DNA of 64,000 nucleotides from Beggiatoa leptomitoformis. Its GTDB lineage: Bacteria > Pseudomonadota > Gammaproteobacteria > Beggiatoales > Beggiatoaceae. Position 1 is the stretch's first letter; every line of letters starts with the position of its first letter. The DNA lies in the NCBI RefSeq assembly GCF_001305575.3, contig NZ_CP012373.2, positions 1,240,001-1,304,000 of the forward strand, given 5' to 3'. The notes under the pieces are model-generated. The model was not told the origin of the DNA. It saw only the letters and a program-made list of their open reading frames with translations, and searched no databases. The position numbers were made by a program, and so were the translations under genes. This document shows, piece after piece, positions 18,721-28,493 of the stretch.

Positions 18721-20487
18721 ATGTCTATTAATCGTCGCCAATTCATGCAAATTATGGCCATTGCCAGCGCGGCAGGATTACTCCCCAAATCCATTCATGC
18801 CCGCGCCCAACAATCCGCCGACCTATACGACATACCCAATGCTGGACAAATTCGCCTACTCCACATCACCGATAGCCATGCCCAGCTTCAACCCCTCTAC
18901 TTCCGTGAACCCCATATCAATCTAGGTATAGGCACAATGCAAGGGAAAATACCCCATATTGTTGGTAAAGCCCTTCTACAACAAGCAGGTATTGCCGACA
19001 ATACCCCTGAAGCACACGCCTTTACCTATCTCAACTTCAGCGCGGCGGCCGAACAATACGGCAAAATCGGCGGATTTGCCCACCTAGCCACCCTCATCAA
19101 ACGCCTACGCGACGGCTACGGCAAAGAAAAAACCCTACTCCTAGACGGCGGTGACACATGGCAAGGTTCAGGCACAGCCTACTGGACACGTGGACAAGAC
19201 ATGGTCGGCGCGTGCAACCTACTCGGCGTAGATATCATGACAGGACACTGGGAATTTACCTACTTAGCAGATGAAATCCTCAAAAACATCCAACGCTTTA
19301 AAGGCGAATTCATTGCACAAAATATCACCGTCCGTGAAGAAGCCTACCTCTTTGAAGATAAACCTGTTTACGACGAAAAAACAGGACATGCCTTCAAACC
19401 CTATACCATCCGCGAACTTAACGGCGTGCGCGTTGCCATCATAGGACAAGCCTTTCCTTATACCCCGATTGCCAACCCCTCACGCTTTATTCCCGATTGG
19501 ACATTTGGCATTCAAGATAAAGCGATGCAAACGCTAATCAACGAGATTCGTGCCAAAGAAAAACCCGCTGTTGTCGTTGTCCTCTCCCACAACGGCATGG
19601 ATGTTGACTTAAAAATGGCGGCACAACTCACAGGTATTGACGTTATCCTTGGCGGACATACGCACGATGGCGTACCCAAACCCGTTGAAGTTAAAAACAA
19701 CCAAGGCATGACCCTTGTTTGCAATGCAGGCTCAAACGGCAAATTTCTAGGTGTACTAGATTTCACCGTTAGCGATGGCAAAGTCAAAGATTACCAATAC
19801 CATCTACTCCCCATTTTTGCCAACCTCCTCCCCGCAGACAAAGACATGCAAGCCTACATTGACCAAGTCCGCGCCCCATTCCTCAATAAACTTACTGAAA
19901 AACTGGCCACAACCGACACCCTACTTTATCGACGCGGTAATTTTAACGGCACGTTTGACCAACTCATTTGCAACGCACTTCGTCAACAACACGATGCACA
20001 AATCGCCCTCTCCCCCGGATTTCGTTGGGGAACCAGCATTTTACCGGGACAAGCCATTACAATGGAAAACGTCCTAGACCAAACCTGCATCACCTACCCA
20101 GAAACTTATCGACGAGACATGACAGGAACAGAAATTAAACTCATCCTAGAAGATGTCTGTGATAATTTATTCAACGCAGACCCCTACTTACAACAAGGCG
20201 GCGATATGGTACGTGTGGGTGGTTTAAACTACGTTTGTGACCCAACAGCTAATATGAATCAACGGATTAGCAACATGACACTAGACGATGGTACACCCAT
20301 AGACATGCAAAAACGCTACCCCGTTGCAGGATGGGCAACAGTGGGCAGCCAAGCAGAAGGTAGCCCTATTTGGGAAATTGTGGCTGACTACTTACGTGAA
20401 CAGAAAGTTATTAAAATCGAAACGCTCAATACACCGATACTGCGTAATGTCGATAATAATTTGGGGATTGCAGAACAACCTAGCTAA
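18721..20487 (+). CDS. soxB: Thiosulfohydrolase SoxB
   Basis: A 588-aa protein starting with a Tat signal (NRRQFMQIMAIASAAGLL). The metallophosphatase-like domain has the dimanganese ligands in ITDSHAQ, LLDGGDTWQGSG, LSHNGMD and GGHTHDGVP, and the C-terminal 5'-nucleotidase-like domain is complete. It removes sulfate hydrolytically from the SoxYZ-bound sulfane adduct in periplasmic thiosulfate oxidation. AGGAGC lies 7 nt before the ATG. No soxA, soxX, soxY or soxZ is near. Many Beggiatoa-type sulfur oxidisers have scattered sox genes, and this context fits that. The Tat motif and metal sites give high certainty. Confidence 0.97.
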   Translation: MSINRRQFMQIMAIASAAGLLPKSIHARAQQSADLYDIPNAGQIRLLHITDSHAQLQPLYFREPHINLGIGTMQGKIPHIVGKALLQQAGIADNTPEAHAFTYLNFSAAAEQYGKIGGFAHLATLIKRLRDGYGKEKTLLLDGGDTWQGSGTAYWTRGQDMVGACNLLGVDIMTGHWEFTYLADEILKNIQRFKGEFIAQNITVREEAYLFEDKPVYDEKTGHAFKPYTIRELNGVRVAIIGQAFPYTPIANPSRFIPDWTFGIQDKAMQTLINEIRAKEKPAVVVVLSHNGMDVDLKMAAQLTGIDVILGGHTHDGVPKPVEVKNNQGMTLVCNAGSNGKFLGVLDFTVSDGKVKDYQYHLLPIFANLLPADKDMQAYIDQVRAPFLNKLTEKLATTDTLLYRRGNFNGTFDQLICNALRQQHDAQIALSPGFRWGTSILPGQAITMENVLDQTCITYPETYRRDMTGTEIKLILEDVCDNLFNADPYLQQGGDMVRVGGLNYVCDPTANMNQRISNMTLDDGTPIDMQKRYPVAGWATVGSQAEGSPIWEIVADYLREQKVIKIETLNTPILRNVDNNLGIAEQPS

Positions 20488-20558
20488 AACTGTTATTAAA
20501 TTGTCATCTAAATCAAGTATCTTAAGCAACATGGATATCTGTTTTCTAGGAGCAGGGA

Positions 20559-20780
20559 ATGCAAATTGAAGTAGATGACGATTTAATACAACAAGTGATT
20601 GAAAAAAGTGGTTTAGCGGGTGAATCAGCCGTTGACATTGCTTTGCGTTTGCTCGTTGAAAATATTACACATAATGCTCAACAAGACATCTGTTATTTCA
20701 AACGTAAAAAACTTCTTAAAGAACACTTTATCCTTTTGACAAAGCTAGAAAAAACTCAATTAGTAAGAAACCAAATGTGA
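20559..20780 (+). CDS. Orphan VapB-like antitoxin-family protein
   Basis: A 73-aa protein. The N-terminal VDDDLIQQVIEKSGLAGESA, followed by VDIALRLLVENI, resembles the ribbon-helix-helix start of VapB-type antitoxins. The C-terminal half (KRKKLLKEHFILLTKLEKTQ) is basic and unlike a toxin-binding tail I know. No PIN-domain toxin follows; a terminator hairpin comes 25 nt after the stop. AGGAGCAGGGA precedes the ATG. It may be a solitary transcription regulator or the surviving half of a toxin-antitoxin pair. Confidence 0.65.
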   Translation: MQIEVDDDLIQQVIEKSGLAGESAVDIALRLLVENITHNAQQDICYFKRKKLLKEHFILLTKLEKTQLVRNQM

Positions 20781-20804
20781 GTTGATAATTTAATGTGTTA
20801 TAAC

Positions 20805-20853
20805 ACGCAGGCTATGCTAAATCGTGTTGTGTAACATCATAGCCTGCGTTTTC
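20805..20853. terminator. Bidirectional terminator hairpin
   Basis: Perfect 12-bp stem ACGCAGGCTATG (20805-20816) / CATAGCCTGCGT (20838-20849) with a 21-nt loop and a T4 run on the plus strand. It separates the VapB-like gene from the convergent TPR gene ending at 20853. Confidence 0.85.
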
Positions 20854-22874
20854 TATATTTCTAACGAGTCTAAAAACTGCAATAAATGCTTGTGTTCATG
20901 CGTATTAAACATACATGCACTGACAGCTTTTACTTCTGCATACTGATTTAACTTGACGGCGAGTAATAAACGGCAGAGCAACGCCTCTTCGGAAGATTCT
21001 AACTGATTTAAAATCGTCAATGCATCCATATAGCGTTGTAACTGCATTAACAGTTGCACTTGATTCCAACTAATTTCTACATCTTGTGGTTTTAACTTAG
21101 CAAGCTGTTGATAAGCCATCAATGCTTCTTGATAGTATCCTAAGTAAACCAAGGCAATCGCCCGTTCACGACATACCGATTCACACTCATAATCTGGTGC
21201 GATTTTACGTAGTTTGTTTAAAATGCCTACAGCAGATTCATATTGCTGTGTTTTATTTAAAAATACCGCATATTTCCATAATAAATCTGGATTATCGGGG
21301 AATGAATCAACCAGTATTTTGAATACTTCAGCATTAAATTGGCTAGCTAAATAATCGGCATAAATCAATAACATTTGCTGATTATTGGTTTGACGAATCA
21401 AATTGTGAATTTTGACGTGAGCATCTAACGTGAACAAATGCCTACAATAACCAAATAACACCTGTTCATTGGTTGGTTTCAATTGAACAAGCCTTTCTAG
21501 CTTCTCCAAATTCTTCGTTGCTAATAACTTTTGTAAGTAGTTTTGCACAATACTGGGATCATCAACCCCCAAATAAACAAGATGTTCAAAACCTTTAATA
21601 TCATCAGGTTTTAAAGCAATCGTTTTTCTAAACGCAAATTCAGCTCGATTTCCATCCTTTAAAGCTCTTAAAAGTAATCCGCGTTTAAACCACAGGTTGT
21701 ATAGTGCTTCTCTACAGTCTTCAAGCAATTGAACAAAGCGAAAGGCTATTTCCTTGGATATTCCATTGATAGTAATTGCTTTATTATTATTGAGTAACAA
21801 ACAACCATCATGACGCAACTCCACCGAGTGAATCGTATCCAAAGGAATACCACCAAACTCATCAGAATAAATAGCTTTATCAGTTAAGAAAATGCCGTCT
21901 GTCGCACTACCAAATAAAGTATTATCAATTAAAACAAGTGATTGCTCTTCTTTTTGTGCATCCTTTGCATACGTTCCTAAGACACTGGTTAATTTTTTCG
22001 CAGGAATGGTCGATTTGAAAAAAATTGAGCCTTTAGATGGCATTACCAAATACTTCTCAACAACACTATTGATTTCTTTTGTAAGCGTTTTCTCGTCGAG
22101 AATAGATAACAGTTGACTGTAAACATTACAGTATTGAATAAGAGAAAAATCTTTAGTTTCTAAAGAATTAAATTCTGGGGAAATCGCTTGCCATCTGTTT
22201 TTATTCTGCAAAAAGTTTTTAACGTATTCTTGTCGCTTACCAGAAACAACACAACTCATATATTCTTTTGCAGACATCAGCGATGTTTTTTCTACAATAG
22301 CCAAATCTTCTTCTGTCTTTCTAACTTCAATGGTTACAGGTAAAAATACTTGTGTCCTTTCATAGTCATCTAGTAGCTTGATTTTAGTGTCAATCAATTT
22401 TAAATCGTTTTCAAATAACCAATGTAAATCAGCCGTAATAAACTGACAATTATCCTCATTTAATTCGGGTTTGAAGCTGTCAATTTCACGGAATATACGA
22501 TGCTGCAACGACTTATAACTATGTAAACTCGCAGCATATTCTTCTTGTAATGCATAAGTTTCTGCAACTGTGGATTGAATAGACCAACAACACTCGAGCC
22601 GTCTCAATTTAGCGGGTAAATTGCTTGCCTGATACTCATCTGGTGTGTCATAAATGGCGAGAGACTGATTAAAAGTGGATATACAATGTGTTAAGTGATT
22701 ATTACGATTTTGTTTGTTTTTAATCAACAAAGAAGTTTTTATCTGTTCTATGCCTTGACGATAAGCCGTGTAAGCTAATGCCAGTCGCTGTCTTTGTTGG
22801 TACTCTAAAAGATTATCCAGTTTTCTATCAAAATGTACTTTATAAGTCGATGAAACCGTCAGAAACCTTTGCAT
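20853..22874 (-). CDS. TPR-repeat protein with PH-like middle domain, unknown function
   Basis: A 673-aa protein, function not recognised. The first ~290 residues are helical and charged. Residues about 320-395 (LVLIDNTLFGSATDGIFLTD, then DEFGGIPLDTIHSVEL) look like a bacterial PH-like beta domain of the type that turns an intracellular ligand or membrane contact into a signal. The rest (about 400-673) is a run of TPR-like helix pairs with signatures such as RAEFAFRKTIALKPDD and YQEALMAYQQLAKLKPQD. There is no signal peptide. Its start overlaps the end of the small membrane-protein gene by 35 nt, implying translational coupling and a shared complex. No Shine-Dalgarno is visible before its ATG. 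Confidence 0.8.
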   Translation of the reverse strand: MQRFLTVSSTYKVHFDRKLDNLLEYQQRQRLALAYTAYRQGIEQIKTSLLIKNKQNRNNHLTHCISTFNQSLAIYDTPDEYQASNLPAKLRRLECCWSIQSTVAETYALQEEYAASLHSYKSLQHRIFREIDSFKPELNEDNCQFITADLHWLFENDLKLIDTKIKLLDDYERTQVFLPVTIEVRKTEEDLAIVEKTSLMSAKEYMSCVVSGKRQEYVKNFLQNKNRWQAISPEFNSLETKDFSLIQYCNVYSQLLSILDEKTLTKEINSVVEKYLVMPSKGSIFFKSTIPAKKLTSVLGTYAKDAQKEEQSLVLIDNTLFGSATDGIFLTDKAIYSDEFGGIPLDTIHSVELRHDGCLLLNNNKAITINGISKEIAFRFVQLLEDCREALYNLWFKRGLLLRALKDGNRAEFAFRKTIALKPDDIKGFEHLVYLGVDDPSIVQNYLQKLLATKNLEKLERLVQLKPTNEQVLFGYCRHLFTLDAHVKIHNLIRQTNNQQMLLIYADYLASQFNAEVFKILVDSFPDNPDLLWKYAVFLNKTQQYESAVGILNKLRKIAPDYECESVCRERAIALVYLGYYQEALMAYQQLAKLKPQDVEISWNQVQLLMQLQRYMDALTILNQLESSEEALLCRLLLAVKLNQYAEVKAVSACMFNTHEHKHLLQFLDSLEI

Positions 22875-23199
22875 CTAACGCACGAATGGATTTTTGCACT
22901 TTGACTAGTTGATATACATTAACCGCAGATAAAGCACATCCAACCACAGAAACCGCACCAATTGCACCAATAGAAGATTGAATAACAGAAAGCATCGCCG
23001 TTTGGTTTGTAATGCCATTACTGATTGTATCAACGGAAGCCTGCAATGTATTGATACCCTTTTGTAATAGCTGTGTTCCTGCTTCCACATCAGGGTTGAA
23101 ACCTATATTAACCAATACTTTACCTACTAAAGACTCACCAGCCACGCTTAAACCCCCTTCGATGAAGGGTAAAATGAGTGGTATTAACAAAGGAAACAT
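22840..23199 (-). CDS. Small membrane-associated protein coupled to the TPR protein
   Basis: A 119-aa protein of unrecognised family. The N-terminus is hydrophobic (MFPLLIPLILPFIEGG). A second hydrophobic helix lies at about residues 72-95 (SSIGAIGAVSVVGCALSAV), followed by a charged end (VQKSIRALDAKVSDGF). Glycine-rich helices of this kind occur in membrane or pore-forming accessory proteins. GGAGA stands 5 nt before the ATG. The downstream gene starts inside it, 35 nt before its stop. Confidence 0.72.
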   Translation of the reverse strand: MFPLLIPLILPFIEGGLSVAGESLVGKVLVNIGFNPDVEAGTQLLQKGINTLQASVDTISNGITNQTAMLSVIQSSIGAIGAVSVVGCALSAVNVYQLVKVQKSIRALDAKVSDGFIDL

Positions 23200-23363
23200 A
23201 ATTTCTCCAAATAAACTATTAAAAATGAATCGCCTGAAGTAAGTTATTATTTTAACGAAAACTATCTACAATCTCTATATATTCTCAAGCGATTTAATTT
23301 CTTCCTTGAAAAATCTCCCCTAATCGGTATAAATGACATACCCTTGTCATCCAAAAGAATACT

Positions 23364-26126
23364 ATGTCCCGCTATCTCGTCGGTATTGATTTAGGCACGA
23401 CTCACACCGTTGTCGCTTATCATGATACACAACAACATACTAAAATAATTCAATTATTTCCTATTGAACAACTCGTGAATGTGGGGGAAGTTGCATCGCG
23501 TCCCTTGTTGCCTTCCGTGCGCTATCATCCTGCTGACGGTGAGTTACAACCTGAAACATTACAACAGGGCAGTGGAAATCTTGCCTTTACGGTTGAGAAT
23601 CCTGTGGCGATTTTTGGCGAATTTGCTCAGCAACTCGGCGCGAAATCGCAAGGGCGATTAATTCATAGTGCAAAAAGTTGGTTGTCACATACCCAAGTTG
23701 ACCGTACCGCACCAATTTTGCCGTGGGGAGGAGCGGAGGGGGTGGCGAAAATTTCCCCACTTCATGCCAGTGCTAGCTATTTGGCTTATATTCGCACGGC
23801 GTGGAATCAACAATTTCCCCACGATTTATTGGAACAACAAGACATTGTCTTAACCGTTCCCGCCTCGTTTGATGAGGGCGCGCGACGCTTAACAGTGACT
23901 GCTGCACAGTTGGCAGGTTTGCCGACGGTTCACTTGTTAGAAGAGCCACAAGCCGCTTGCTATGATTGGTTACATCGTCATCAAACGGATTTACATAATG
24001 CGTTACGAAATAGCCGTTTATTATTGGTTTGCGACGTAGGCGGTGGCACAACCGATTTAACCCTTATAAAAATTCAGCAACAAGCAGATGAATTACCAAA
24101 ATTAACCCGAATCGGTGTAGGTGAGCATTTGATGCTCGGCGGGGATAACATGGATTTAGCCCTTGCACATTTGGCAGAAAGTCGTTTAATGCAAGCGGGA
24201 AATCCTTTAAATAGTGCGAGTTTAGCGCAATTGATGCTTCAAACCCGTTGGGCAAAAGAGCAGTTGCTTGCAGAGGCTGCCCCTGAGCAATGTAATATCA
24301 CCTTGTTGGGAACAGGTTCACGTTTAATCGGTAATGCTAAAACAACAACGTTGCGTCGTGAAGAAGTGCGCAATGCTTTACTAGAAGGCTTTTTTCCTTC
24401 CGTTAGTTATAACGTACAGCCTCAAAAACGCCGTGCAGGATTGGTCGAGTTTGGTTTACCCTTCGCACAAGACCCTGCAATTACCCGCCACATTGCCCAC
24501 TTTCTTGCACAACACGCACTCACTGCTCAAGAAGCTTTAGGTATTACCGATAACACGCCCGCGTTGCCTGACACTGTTTTATGTAATGGGGGGGTATTCA
24601 ATAGTCCCTTGCTACAAAAAAAGTTGTTAAATACATTGGGCGAATGGCACGGGCAAGCCTTACATCAGTTAGATAATCCACATCCTGATTTAGCCGTTGC
24701 TTATGGGGCGGTGGCGTATTCCCTTGCGCGACGCGGACAACAGCTAAAAATTGGCGGTGGTTCCGCACGGAGTTATTTTCTTGCTTTAGAAACGGAAACG
24801 ACAGCACCGCAAGGTATTTGTTTACTGCCGAAAGGCACAGAAGAAAGCACTGAAATTCGTCTTGAAAATAATACATTTGCGTTGAATATTGGGCAGCCCG
24901 TGCAGTTTCATCTATACGCTACGACACATGACATTCCTTATCAAGCAGGTGAGTTAGCAAACATTAATCCCGAAATTTTTAGTGTGTTACCGCCTTTAAT
25001 TGCCGTGATAGATACGCAACAGCAAAAAGCGAGCATTCCTGTGTTACTCTCTGCCGCACTTAGCGAAGTTGGCACGGTTGCTGTGCAATGTAGCGCGTTA
25101 GACAATCCCGCCCAACATTGGCAATTAGAGTTTCAACTACGTGGACAAGCAAATACTTTATTATCCAATGTGATACATCCACGCTTTGCAGAGGCCATTG
25201 TAGGAATAGAAAATTTTTATGGCACCCGTGATAAAGCGACTGCACAACAATCGGTTAAAAATTTACGTAATGAATTAGAAAAAGTGTTGGGTCAACGTGA
25301 TAGTTGGGATACCGTATTATTACGGCAACAAGCAGATGTTTGGCTGGCTGAGGCTTTAAATCGTCGTCGTCGTTCCGCTGACCATGAACGGTTATGGCTA
25401 AATTTAACAGGTTTTTGCTTACGTCCCGGAATGGGCTATCCGTTGGATGAGTGGCGTGTGCAACAATTATGGGCAATCTATCCACAAGGGATTCAATATA
25501 AAGAAAATGCGCAAAATTGGGCGGAGTGGTGGACGATATGGCGACGGGTTGCGGGGGGCTTGTCACACGAGGCACAACAGACAATTTATCAATCGATTAA
25601 ACCTTATTTCGCCACCGTACCAAAACGATTTTATAAACAACATATTGTCGATTTAAAGAAAAAAGGTTATGAAGAAGTTATCCGTTTAGTAGCGAGTTTA
25701 GAGCAATTAGACAGTGCGGATAAAATCGATATTGGCAATTATTTGCTTACCCGCTTACAACAGGGGGAAGAATCCAATCATGCGTTTTGGGCAATTGGAC
25801 GCATCGGCGCGCGCGTGCCGAGTTATGGCAGTGTGCATTATGTCGTTCCTGTTGCGGTGATAGAAAACTGGTTACAAATTTTATTGCAATTTAATTGGAA
25901 AACACATTCCTTGGCAGGTTTTGCAACAACTTTATTGGCGCGTATGAGCGGTGATAGAGAACGCGATATTAATCCGACATTGCGTCAAACAGTTATATCA
26001 ACTTTACAGGCAAATAAAGCCCCTGCGACATGGATAGCCTTGGTTCAAACCGTGAGTGTATTAGACGAAGGTGATGCACAGAAAGTATTTGGGGAATCTT
26101 TACCGTTGGGATTACGATTGTTGTAG
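23364..26126 (+). CDS. Large Hsp70-family chaperone with DUF3731-like C-terminus
   Basis: A 920-aa protein. The N-terminal ATPase has LVGIDLGTTHTVVAYHD (phosphate 1), LLVCDVGGGTTDLTL (phosphate 2) and LLEEPQAACYDW, as in DnaK. After a short beta-sandwich-like part, the region from about residue 620 (IENFYGTRDKATAQQSVKNL, then GFCLRPGMGYPLDEWRV) matches the long C-terminal extension (DUF3731) of a subfamily of proteobacterial Hsp70 proteins. This is clearly not DnaK itself (about 640 aa), and no DnaJ or GrpE gene is near. The role is probably a specialised chaperone. It is divergent from the TPR/membrane pair, with a promoter region of 164 nt between them. Confidence 0.9.
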   Translation: MSRYLVGIDLGTTHTVVAYHDTQQHTKIIQLFPIEQLVNVGEVASRPLLPSVRYHPADGELQPETLQQGSGNLAFTVENPVAIFGEFAQQLGAKSQGRLIHSAKSWLSHTQVDRTAPILPWGGAEGVAKISPLHASASYLAYIRTAWNQQFPHDLLEQQDIVLTVPASFDEGARRLTVTAAQLAGLPTVHLLEEPQAACYDWLHRHQTDLHNALRNSRLLLVCDVGGGTTDLTLIKIQQQADELPKLTRIGVGEHLMLGGDNMDLALAHLAESRLMQAGNPLNSASLAQLMLQTRWAKEQLLAEAAPEQCNITLLGTGSRLIGNAKTTTLRREEVRNALLEGFFPSVSYNVQPQKRRAGLVEFGLPFAQDPAITRHIAHFLAQHALTAQEALGITDNTPALPDTVLCNGGVFNSPLLQKKLLNTLGEWHGQALHQLDNPHPDLAVAYGAVAYSLARRGQQLKIGGGSARSYFLALETETTAPQGICLLPKGTEESTEIRLENNTFALNIGQPVQFHLYATTHDIPYQAGELANINPEIFSVLPPLIAVIDTQQQKASIPVLLSAALSEVGTVAVQCSALDNPAQHWQLEFQLRGQANTLLSNVIHPRFAEAIVGIENFYGTRDKATAQQSVKNLRNELEKVLGQRDSWDTVLLRQQADVWLAEALNRRRRSADHERLWLNLTGFCLRPGMGYPLDEWRVQQLWAIYPQGIQYKENAQNWAEWWTIWRRVAGGLSHEAQQTIYQSIKPYFATVPKRFYKQHIVDLKKKGYEEVIRLVASLEQLDSADKIDIGNYLLTRLQQGEESNHAFWAIGRIGARVPSYGSVHYVVPVAVIENWLQILLQFNWKTHSLAGFATTLLARMSGDRERDINPTLRQTVISTLQANKAPATWIALVQTVSVLDEGDAQKVFGESLPLGLRLL

Positions 26127-26451
26127 CGTTAAATAAGGTATGGGCGATGCCAACACTTGTTGGCTAAAACGCAAGCATTTGAATTGTCTGAATGGGAACT
26201 TTCAGCCTTATGAAGGTAACAAATAGGATTTCTAAATTCTGGGGGCTGATAATCCAGTGAATGCTGATTTGGCAAAATTGACAGGTCGGTAAACACAAAT
26301 TCCTATATATCTATTTCCTGTTACAACATAAAGTAACAGAAAAATCCATTTTAAGTATTCTTATCCCTATTGTTTGTGAAGCCATTCACCTCTATTTCTG
26401 ATGTTATCGTTATCAATGCTCCTTTTTCCAACATTTTTATCAGAGGTCAAT
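26127..26451. other. Intergenic region
   Basis: About 325 bases between the Hsp70 and TPR genes. It contains a partial copy of the dispersed repeat (26181-26206, GAATTGTCTGAATGGGAAC). Nothing else is convincing. A longer frame from 26401 is only an upstream extension of the TPR gene. Confidence 0.5.
26181..26206 (+). repeat. Dispersed intergenic repeat, partial copy
   Basis: GAATTGTCTGAATGGGAACT shares the first 13 bases (GAATTGTCTGAAT) with the consensus from the copies at 30548 and 56598, then diverges. Confidence 0.45.
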
Positions 26452-27471
26452 ATGGTGAATAAATATTCACTTTATTTTTTAATATGTTATTTGTCCATTT
26501 TTTCTGCAACCAATCTCTATGCGTTAGACCGTCAAGATGTACAAGCTATTACTGAGAATTTATTAGCGCAAGATGCAGATGAATTGTTAAAAAACCCAGC
26601 TATTCATGCCTTGCAATTCAATAACTTGGTCATGGCAATTGACGAGTTGAGCAATTTACCCTTTCCAGCGGAAAACCAACGTGTAGAGGCGATTGAAAAA
26701 TTACGTCAAGGTGATACCAGCGCGGCAGTTACGATTTATCAACATTTGTTTGAACAACACCGTGATGAGGGTGAAAACAGCCGTCAAGAAGCGGCGATGA
26801 TGGCAAAACATTTGAGTAGTTTATTACTGCTAACCGATATCACTGCTGCGTTACAACGCTATGAGCAAGCTGCTTATTTGGGCAATAATGCCCGTTGGTG
26901 GAATGATTTGGGGAGTTTGTGGCTAGCACAAGCACAATTTGATAAAGCGGAAACGGCATTTAATCAAGTGTTAGCGTTACCAGAAAATACGGTTGAACAA
27001 GACGCGCTTGCCGTTGCAACGGGTAACTTAGGGCATTTGTATTGGCAACAAGATAAGTTGGACAAAGCAGAAGAGATGTTTTCGCGCAGTCTGCAAATTA
27101 ATGAGGCGTTAAATCGCCAACAAGGCGTATTGTTACAGTACAAAAATCTCAGCACTTTGTATGCAAAACAACAAGCATGGCAAAAAGCAATTCCTTTGTA
27201 TAATAAGTTGTTAGATTATTATCGGGATAATGATCATCAACAAGAAGTGGCGGAGCAATATGGCGATTTAGGCATGGCCTATATGCACTTAGGCGATTTA
27301 TTCACGGCGGAGTCTATGTTGCTTAAAAGCATCGAGTCATACCAATCTATTGGTGATAAAGCAAATAGTGCTGTGCAATATCGCCGTTTAAGCAGTTTGT
27401 ATGAAACGCAAGGCAGAACGGAAGAATCCAACGAAGCACGCCGCAAAAGTTTAGCACTCGATAAACCTTAA
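26452..27471 (+). CDS. Exported TPR-repeat protein
   Basis: A 339-aa protein. The start at 26452 has AGAGGT 6 nt upstream and yields a standard signal peptide (YSLYFLICYLSIFSATNLYA). An upstream ATG at 26401 would bury it. TPR units run from about residue 130 to the end, with KAETAFNQVLALPEN, KAEEMFSRSLQINEALN and TAESMLLKSIESYQSIGD. It is followed after 20 nt by DUF58 and tgpA-like genes, so it is probably an exported partner of that module. Such modules normally start with a MoxR ATPase; here a TPR gene stands in that position. Confidence 0.85.
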   Translation: MVNKYSLYFLICYLSIFSATNLYALDRQDVQAITENLLAQDADELLKNPAIHALQFNNLVMAIDELSNLPFPAENQRVEAIEKLRQGDTSAAVTIYQHLFEQHRDEGENSRQEAAMMAKHLSSLLLLTDITAALQRYEQAAYLGNNARWWNDLGSLWLAQAQFDKAETAFNQVLALPENTVEQDALAVATGNLGHLYWQQDKLDKAEEMFSRSLQINEALNRQQGVLLQYKNLSTLYAKQQAWQKAIPLYNKLLDYYRDNDHQQEVAEQYGDLGMAYMHLGDLFTAESMLLKSIESYQSIGDKANSAVQYRRLSSLYETQGRTEESNEARRKSLALDKP

Positions 27472-27491
27472 TTCATAGTTGACAATAGCTT

Positions 27492-28493
27492 ATGACAAAT
27501 AAAACCCGTTTTCTACAACGACTGAGACTAAAACTAAAACTGACACCAAAACGCACTTTTCAAACGCTGCCTGTCTCGCTTACAAGACGGCGCATTTATA
27601 TCGTGCCAAACCGCTCAGGGTTTTTATTTGGTTTGGTTTTATTTGTCATGTTGGTAGGCTCAATTAACTATAGCAATAGTATGGGCTATGTTCTTACCTT
27701 TCTATTGTTTAGTATGGCTTTAATTTCAACCCTTTACACACAACATAATTTATTGAATTTGGCGATAACACTGGGTAAGGTCGAGCCTGTATTTGTTGGC
27801 GAAACGGCACAGTTTCAATTATGGATAGATAATCGCCAACGTCCTGAACGTTATGCTTTATGTTGGCAACGCACGCCTGAGCAGATTGGTGAAGAAGTTG
27901 GTAAACCCATGATTATTGATATTTCTGCAAATGAGCGCATCGCAATTACTACACCTGTTATAGCACAACAACGCGGGCGTTTATTCTTAGATAAAATCAC
28001 TATTTCAACTTGTTTTCCGCTAGGCTTATTTTATGCGTGGTCATATATTTACGTGGATATGTCCACGATTGTTTATCCCGCACCAACAGGGCAACGCTTG
28101 CTCCCGATTGGTGGCGAGGCGAATCAAAAAGGGGAAGCAGGATTAGAGGTTGGTCAAGGTGATGATTTTGTGGGTTATCGCGATTATAGAATGGGCGATT
28201 CTCCACGACATATAGATTGGAAAGCCGTTGCCCGTGAAAAGGGTTGGCTGATAAAACAATATGGTGGCTCGGGTTATACTCATCATTGGCTACGTTGGAC
28301 AGATGTCATCCAGATTAATGCGTTAGAAAAAAAATTATCACAATTATGCTTGTGGGTACTCATTGCGGACAGTGAAGGGGCTGTTTATGGTTTAGACCTT
28401 CCGCATGTAAAAATTCCCCCTAATAATGGCGCGCAACATCGAGATAACTGTTTAAAAGCCCTCGCACTTTTTGGACTGCCCCAGCATGATTAA
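27492..28493 (+). CDS. DUF58-family membrane protein
   Basis: A 333-aa protein with two N-terminal membrane helices (GFLFGLVLFVMLVGS and YVLTFLLFSMALIST) and the DUF58 signature VGYRDYRMGDSPRHIDWKAV near residue 225. DUF58 proteins sit with MoxR ATPases and TgpA transglutaminases and appear to act with them at the cell envelope; their biochemical role is unsettled. The next gene starts inside its last codons (ATGATTAA overlap), so translation is coupled. Confidence 0.92.
   Translation: MTNKTRFLQRLRLKLKLTPKRTFQTLPVSLTRRRIYIVPNRSGFLFGLVLFVMLVGSINYSNSMGYVLTFLLFSMALISTLYTQHNLLNLAITLGKVEPVFVGETAQFQLWIDNRQRPERYALCWQRTPEQIGEEVGKPMIIDISANERIAITTPVIAQQRGRLFLDKITISTCFPLGLFYAWSYIYVDMSTIVYPAPTGQRLLPIGGEANQKGEAGLEVGQGDDFVGYRDYRMGDSPRHIDWKAVAREKGWLIKQYGGSGYTHHWLRWTDVIQINALEKKLSQLCLWVLIADSEGAVYGLDLPHVKIPPNNGAQHRDNCLKALALFGLPQHD

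Noticed and set aside
18485-18925. Open frame of 146 codons before and into soxB
   Set aside because: It overlaps the certain soxB gene by about 200 nt in another frame, has no ribosome site and no recognisable domain; codon content in the soxB part is a shadow.
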